Shown here in pieces: positions 6,157 to 10,110 of a stretch of DNA of 10,110 nt. The stretch comes from an uncultured bacterium (GTDB lineage Bacteria > Bacillota > Clostridia > Oscillospirales > Acutalibacteraceae): NCBI GenBank assembly GCA_934875675.1, contig CAKXIK010000034.1, positions 8,683 through 18,792 of the forward strand. The letters run 5' to 3'. A program made the translations under genes and the position numbers. The notes beneath the pieces were generated by a model. It did no database searches, was not told the origin of the DNA, and worked only from the letters and a program-made list of their open reading frames with translations. Position 1 is the stretch's first letter, and every line of letters begins with the position of its first letter.

Positions 6157-7818
6157 ATGATTTTGACAGGTGCAGAGATTTTGGCTGAAGTGCTGCTGGA
6201 GCAGCAGGTTGATACGGTATTCGGTTATCCGGGTGGTTCTGTGCTGAATATTTATGATGCCCTGTACAAATACCGCGATAAAATTCATCATACGATGACC
6301 GCTCATGAACAAGGCGCAGCACATGCCGCAGACGGGTATGCACGCGCAACCGGAAAGACCGGAGTTGTATTGGCAACCAGCGGTCCAGGTGCTACCAATT
6401 TGGTCACAGGAATTGCAACTGCGTATATGGACAGTGTTCCAATGGTTGCAATTACAGGGAATGTATCAACCCCACTGATCGGTCGTGACAGCTTTCAGGA
6501 AATTTACATTGCAGGCATTACGATGCCGATTACCAAACATAATTATGTTGTGCGCCATGTGGAAGATTTGGCCGGAATATTGCGCAGTGCTTTTGCAATC
6601 GCAAAGGAAGGCCGCAAAGGCCCCGTTCTGGTGGATATTCCAAAGGATGTGACAGCTGCCAAAACGGAGTTTGAACGGCTTTCATCCCCGGCACAGATGG
6701 TGGAACCTGTGCCACAGATTGATCGTTTACAGGAAGCGGCAGAGTTGATCAATCAAGCACAGCGCCCGGTCATTTATTTTGGAGGCGGCGTGAGTGCTTC
6801 CGGTGCAGGCGAGTGCTTGCGCGAACTGACAGAAAAAGCAGATATTCCGGCAGCTTATACCATTATGGCAGCAGGAGTATTGGGCTACAAGGAAAAACAT
6901 AATCTCGGCTTGATGGGAATGCACGGCTGCCTGAGTGCTAATCGGGCAGTAGATGAAGCCGATGTAGTGATCGCAATCGGTACACGCTTCAGCGATCGTG
7001 TTGCTCTCAACACCAATAAATTTGCTGCAAGGGCAAGTATTATCCAGATCGATATCGATCCGAGTGAGATTAATAAAAATGTGCTGATTGATATCAGTTT
7101 AGTAGGCGATGTAAAAGAAATTCTGGAAAAGCTCAATCAGCAAATCACATTGGCCGATCATTCGGATTGGATGGCACAGATTGCACAATGGCAGTTAAGC
7201 GACTATCATCCGGAAGACAGCGATACGGTTTTGAAGCCGCATCAGATTATGGATGCTATTTGTGATCTGACCGAAAAAGATGCAATATATGTTACGGATG
7301 TTGGGCAACACCAGATGTGGGCTGCACAATATCTGCGCCATCTGGCTCCACACAGTTTTCTCACAAGCGGTGGTCTTGGAACGATGGGCTATGGCTATGG
7401 TGCTGCCATTGGTGCCCAAACAGCATTTCCGCAGCGCAGAGTGGTGCACATCACGGGCGATGGATCGTTTCACATGAATATGAATGAAGCCTGCACCGCA
7501 GTCAGTTATCATCTGCCGATTATCACGGTCATCATGAATAACGCGGTACTTGGCATGGTACGCCAGTGGCAGGATGCATTTTACGATCGTCGGTTCGCAT
7601 CCAGTGAGCCGGAGCGCGTGACGGACTATGTGAAAGTTGCGGAGGGCTTTGGTGCCAAAGGCTATCGCTGCACGAATATTGCAGAGTTTCAGTCTGCATT
7701 TGCAGAGGCCTTAAAGCAAAACGGACCGGTCTGGATCGATTGTGTAATCGACCGGGAAGAGAAAGTTTTGCCGATGATTCCGGCGGGCGGCTCTGTGCAG
7801 GATACAATTATGAACTGA
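6157..7818 (+). CDS. ilvB: Acetolactate synthase, large (catalytic) subunit
   Basis: A ThDP-dependent enzyme that joins two pyruvates into 2-acetolactate, or pyruvate with 2-ketobutyrate into 2-aceto-2-hydroxybutyrate; it is the committed step to valine, leucine and isoleucine. The 553-residue length is normal. The N-terminal ThDP domain has FGYPGGSVLNIYDALY (22-37), the activating glutamate E51 (AHEQGAAHAADGYAR) and SGPGATN. The FAD/central domain begins near 190. The C-terminal ThDP domain carries GDGS (434-437) through MNN (460-462), the diphosphate/Mg site with standard spacing, and GMVRQWQ (466-472), with the tryptophan of the AHAS herbicide site. The ATG has a near-perfect AAGGAGGT (6142-6149) 7 nt upstream. 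It is first in ilvBNCD, under the T-box. Confidence 0.98.
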   Translation: MILTGAEILAEVLLEQQVDTVFGYPGGSVLNIYDALYKYRDKIHHTMTAHEQGAAHAADGYARATGKTGVVLATSGPGATNLVTGIATAYMDSVPMVAITGNVSTPLIGRDSFQEIYIAGITMPITKHNYVVRHVEDLAGILRSAFAIAKEGRKGPVLVDIPKDVTAAKTEFERLSSPAQMVEPVPQIDRLQEAAELINQAQRPVIYFGGGVSASGAGECLRELTEKADIPAAYTIMAAGVLGYKEKHNLGLMGMHGCLSANRAVDEADVVIAIGTRFSDRVALNTNKFAARASIIQIDIDPSEINKNVLIDISLVGDVKEILEKLNQQITLADHSDWMAQIAQWQLSDYHPEDSDTVLKPHQIMDAICDLTEKDAIYVTDVGQHQMWAAQYLRHLAPHSFLTSGGLGTMGYGYGAAIGAQTAFPQRRVVHITGDGSFHMNMNEACTAVSYHLPIITVIMNNAVLGMVRQWQDAFYDRRFASSEPERVTDYVKVAEGFGAKGYRCTNIAEFQSAFAEALKQNGPVWIDCVIDREEKVLPMIPAGGSVQDTIMN

Positions 7819-7849
7819 CTGATGCTGGATAGAAGGGAATGAGGTTCCA

Positions 7850-8344
7850 ATGAAAAAGCAGGTGCTTAGTGTTCTGGTGCAAAACCATGCCGGTGTGTTG
7901 GCAAGGGTTGCGTCTCTGTTTTGCCAGCGCGGCTTCAACATTGACAGTTTGACGGTTTCCACAACCAATCTGCCGGATGTTTCCCGAATCACGATTGTGA
8001 CGCAAGGTGATGAGCAGATGTTCAGCCAGATTGTCAAGCAGACGGGCAAGCTGATTGAAACAAAGGAGATTTTTCCGCTCGATGTTTCAAACAGCCTTCT
8101 GCGTGAGTTGCTTCTCGTCAAGGTTGCCGCCGATGAAACAAATCGCAGCGCCATACACGAAATTGCAGATATATATAAGGCAAAAATTATCGACCTTTCG
8201 GTTGGAAGCATGGCAATGGAGCTGACGGGAGAGCCGGATAAGATTGACGGTTTCCTGCAGGTGCTTGCCCAGTACGATATCCTGGAAATGTGCCGTACCG
8301 GTGTGACGGCGATGGAACGCGGCAATGTTCGCCACGGAGAATAA
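7850..8344 (+). CDS. ilvN: Acetolactate synthase, small (regulatory) subunit
   Basis: The regulatory partner of IlvB; it activates the catalytic subunit and in the family confers feedback inhibition by valine. The 164-residue length is standard. The N-terminal ACT domain has LVQNHAGVLARVASLFCQRGFNIDSL (about 6-31) and SRITIVTQGDEQ (about 45-56). The second, C-terminal domain covers about 78-160 (LLVKVAADETNRSAIHEIADIYKAKIIDLS). The ATG lies 31 nt after the ilvB stop, with GAGG (7841-7844) just upstream. Some clostridial annotations call the same protein IlvH; I cannot separate these names from sequence alone. Confidence 0.96.
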   Translation: MKKQVLSVLVQNHAGVLARVASLFCQRGFNIDSLTVSTTNLPDVSRITIVTQGDEQMFSQIVKQTGKLIETKEIFPLDVSNSLLRELLLVKVAADETNRSAIHEIADIYKAKIIDLSVGSMAMELTGEPDKIDGFLQVLAQYDILEMCRTGVTAMERGNVRHGE

Positions 8345-8353
8345 TTTGATATC

Positions 8354-8371
8354 ATTCGGTATTCACCGAAT
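8354..8371 (+). repeat. Intercistronic hairpin between ilvN and ilvC
   Basis: ATTCGGT/ACCGAAT forms a perfect 7-bp stem with a 4-nt loop (ATTC), 9 nt after the ilvN stop. The following bases (CTTATATTC) are not a T run, so it is not a typical terminator. It could protect or direct cleavage of the ilv mRNA. Confidence 0.5.
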
Positions 8372-8405
8372 CTTATATTCAAAATTTTGAAAGGAAGTCT
8401 TTACA

Positions 8406-9401
8406 ATGATCCCAAAGTATTATGATTCAGACTGCAATCTCGGTCTGCTCGACAACAAAACCGTTGCCATTATGGGTTACGGCAGCCAGGGCCATGCTCA
8501 TGCACAGAACCTGCATGAGAGCGGTGTGAATGTGATTGTCGGTCTTCGCCGTGACAGCTCCAGCTGGGCAAAGGCAGAAGAGGCCGGTCTGAAGGTCATG
8601 GAAGTGCCGGAAGCTGCAAAAGCTGCGGATATTGTCATGATGCTCGTTCCGGATGAGCTTGCTGCCGATATCTACAATGCACAGGTTGCTCCATACATGA
8701 AGGACGGCGACGTTCTGATGTTTGCTCATGGCTTCAACATCCATTTTCAGTTTGTTAAGCCGGCAAAGAACATCGATGTGATTATGGTTGCTCCGAAGGG
8801 GCCGGGTCACACCGTACGCAGCCAGTACAAGGAAGGCAAAGGCGTGCCGAGCTTGATCGCTGTGTATCAGGATTATTCGGGTAAGGCAAAGGATTACGCA
8901 CTGGCCTATGCAAGCGGCATCGGCGCTGGCCGTGCAGGCATTCTGGAAACAACCTTCCGCGAGGAAACCGAAACCGATCTGTTTGGCGAGCAGGCTGTTC
9001 TTTGCGGTGGTGTTACCGAGCTGATGAAAGCTGGCTTTGACACGCTGGTTGGCGCTGGCTACGCTCCGGAAATGGCATATTTTGAGTGCATTCATGAAAT
9101 GAAGCTGATTGTTGACTTGATCAACAATGGTGGCTTTGCAATGATGCGCTATTCGATTTCCAATACGGCTGAGTACGGCGATTATCGTACCGGCAGACGC
9201 CTGATTACTCAGGACACCCGCAATGAAATGAAGAAGGTTCTCCGTGAGATTCAGGATGGTACCTTCGCAAGCGAATTTATGCAGGAGTTCAGCAGCGGAC
9301 GCAAAGCGAAGTTCCTTGCAACCCGTAAGCTGGAAAGCGAGCATCAGCTGGAGAAAACAGGCGCAGAACTCCGTAAGATGATGAGCTGGCTGAAGAAATA
9401 A
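8406..9401 (+). CDS. ilvC: Ketol-acid reductoisomerase (class I)
   Basis: It isomerises and reduces 2-acetolactate (or acetohydroxybutyrate) to the 2,3-dihydroxy acid, using NAD(P)H and Mg2+. The 331-residue length fits the short class I form. The Rossmann fold has GYGSQGHAHA (24-33). The cofactor loop GLRRDSSSW (46-54), with R48/R49 and serines 51-53, favours NADPH by family precedent. Catalytic residues are visible: H108 (FAHGFN), K131 (APKGPGH), D191 and E195 (DLFGEQ), and E227 and E231 (FECIHEMK). The ATG has AAAGGAA (8390-8396) 9 nt upstream. Codon choice looks more biased to GGC, CTG and CTC than in nearby genes such as the CpXC gene, which may reflect high expression. Confidence 0.98.
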   Translation: MIPKYYDSDCNLGLLDNKTVAIMGYGSQGHAHAQNLHESGVNVIVGLRRDSSSWAKAEEAGLKVMEVPEAAKAADIVMMLVPDELAADIYNAQVAPYMKDGDVLMFAHGFNIHFQFVKPAKNIDVIMVAPKGPGHTVRSQYKEGKGVPSLIAVYQDYSGKAKDYALAYASGIGAGRAGILETTFREETETDLFGEQAVLCGGVTELMKAGFDTLVGAGYAPEMAYFECIHEMKLIVDLINNGGFAMMRYSISNTAEYGDYRTGRRLITQDTRNEMKKVLREIQDGTFASEFMQEFSSGRKAKFLATRKLESEHQLEKTGAELRKMMSWLKK

Positions 9402-9452
9402 TTACATCACACGTTCCAATGTAAAGTAAAATTTTGCAGGGAGGTCGTTTTC

Positions 9453-10110
9453 ATGACGTTGCGCAGTGCAAATGTGACGCAGGGTGCAGAACGCGCCCCG
9501 AACCGCAGTCTGTTTTATGCAATGGGATACACAAAAGAAGAACTTGACAGGCCGCTGATCGGCGTTGTCAGTGCACATAGCGAAATTGTTCCCGGTCATT
9601 TTCATCTGGATAAAATTGCAGACGCCGTAAAGGCAGGAGTCAGAATGGCGGGTGGTACGCCGGTTCTGATTCCGTCCATCGGTGTCTGCGATGGTATTGC
9701 GATGGGACATATCGGAATGAAATATTCGCTGGCAAGCCGTGAATTAATTGCGGACAGTGTGGAAACCATGACCATGGCGCACCAACTGGACGGCCTCGTC
9801 TTGATTCCAAACTGCGATAAAATTGTCCCCGGCATGGTGATGGCTGCCGTTCGCATGAATGTTCCGGCTGTCGTCTGCAGCGGCGGTCCGATGCTTGCCG
9901 GACGGTATGATGGGGAAGAGGTCAGCCTTTCTAAAATGTTCGAGGCAGTCGGCGCGTATAAGGCCGGCATGATTGACGAAAATAAACTGACCGAATGCGA
10001 ACAGGGGTGCTGCCCGGGCTGTGGCAGCTGTGCCGGTATGTATACGGCAAACAGCATGAACTGTCTGTGTGAGGCAATTGGTATTGCGCTGCCGGGCAAC
10101 GGCACAATTC
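9453..10110 (+). CDS. ilvD: Dihydroxy-acid dehydratase (N-terminal part; cut by window end)
   Basis: It dehydrates 2,3-dihydroxyisovalerate or dihydroxymethylvalerate to the 2-keto acid, using an Fe-S cluster; it is the next step after IlvC. About 219 of a usual 550-570 residues are visible. Landmarks are GAERAPNRSLFYAMG (11-25), IVPGHFHLDKI (45-55), IGVCDGIAMGHIGMKYSLASRE (76-97), IPNCDKIVPGM (118-128, cluster ligand C121), SGGPMLAG (143-150) and CCPGCGSCAGMYTANSMNC (186-204, cluster ligand C193). The position that is Cys in [2Fe-2S] dehydratases (PCN) is Gly48 here (PGH), as in the E. coli [4Fe-4S], oxygen-sensitive enzyme. The ATG at 9453-9455 has AGGGAGGT (9438-9445) 7 nt upstream and lies 51 nt after ilvC. 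Confidence 0.97.
   Translation, partial: MTLRSANVTQGAERAPNRSLFYAMGYTKEELDRPLIGVVSAHSEIVPGHFHLDKIADAVKAGVRMAGGTPVLIPSIGVCDGIAMGHIGMKYSLASRELIADSVETMTMAHQLDGLVLIPNCDKIVPGMVMAAVRMNVPAVVCSGGPMLAGRYDGEEVSLSKMFEAVGAYKAGMIDENKLTECEQGCCPGCGSCAGMYTANSMNCLCEAIGIALPGNGTI

Noticed and set aside
7711..8382. A 223-codon minus-strand ORF spanning the ilvB end and ilvN
   Set aside because: It is a shadow of two well-supported plus-strand genes, with no domain or ribosome binding site.
8427..9344. A 305-codon minus-strand ORF opposite ilvC
   Set aside because: Long antisense frames arise from the biased codons of a highly expressed gene. It is Cys/His-rich without a motif, and ilvC is certain on the plus strand.
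1..10110. Search for mobile elements, CRISPR arrays, phage, toxin-antitoxin or defence genes, and tRNA genes
   Set aside because: No transposase, integrase, spaced direct repeats, cloverleaf or defence domain was seen. The window is housekeeping and small unknown genes.

Overview
This is an ordinary chromosomal stretch of an anaerobic Firmicute, most likely a clostridial (Oscillospiraceae-like) gut bacterium of moderate GC. That placement is inferred from strong AGGAGG-type ribosome binding sites, a T-box leader, and the company of a TetM-like factor and DUF5662, DUF1540 and CpXC proteins. No mobile element, CRISPR array, tRNA or rRNA gene was seen. I found no convincing undescribed system. 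The most informative parts are regulatory RNA and a few small proteins of unknown function.

Left part (1-3300). The 3' two-thirds of a TetM-like ribosome-protection GTPase paralogue runs rightward and ends at a strong hairpin terminator (1251-1296). That terminator is shared with a convergent leftward group: pyrE (orotate phosphoribosyltransferase), preceded on the minus strand by a DUF5662 protein and a two-helix zinc-ribbon membrane protein. The latter two are only 16 nt apart and look translationally coupled. A good sigma-A promoter (3263-3291, minus) drives this group.

Middle part (3300-5700). A divergent rightward pair encodes a CpXC zinc-finger protein and endonuclease IV (nfo), the latter with all nine metal ligands. 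A convergent small gene encodes a Cys-rich protein with two DUF1540 units. Its terminator, perfect only when read leftward, lies between the two genes within a larger inverted repeat.

Right part (5750-10110). A sigma-A promoter, a complete T-box leader and a leader terminator precede ilvB-ilvN-ilvC-ilvD. These genes cover the branched-chain amino acid pathway from pyruvate to 2-keto acid: acetolactate synthase large and small subunits, ketol-acid reductoisomerase, and dihydroxy-acid dehydratase (cut by the window end). The stem I fold places a GTC (valine) triplet at the specifier position, so uncharged tRNA-Val is the likely signal. A 7-bp hairpin sits between ilvN and ilvC.
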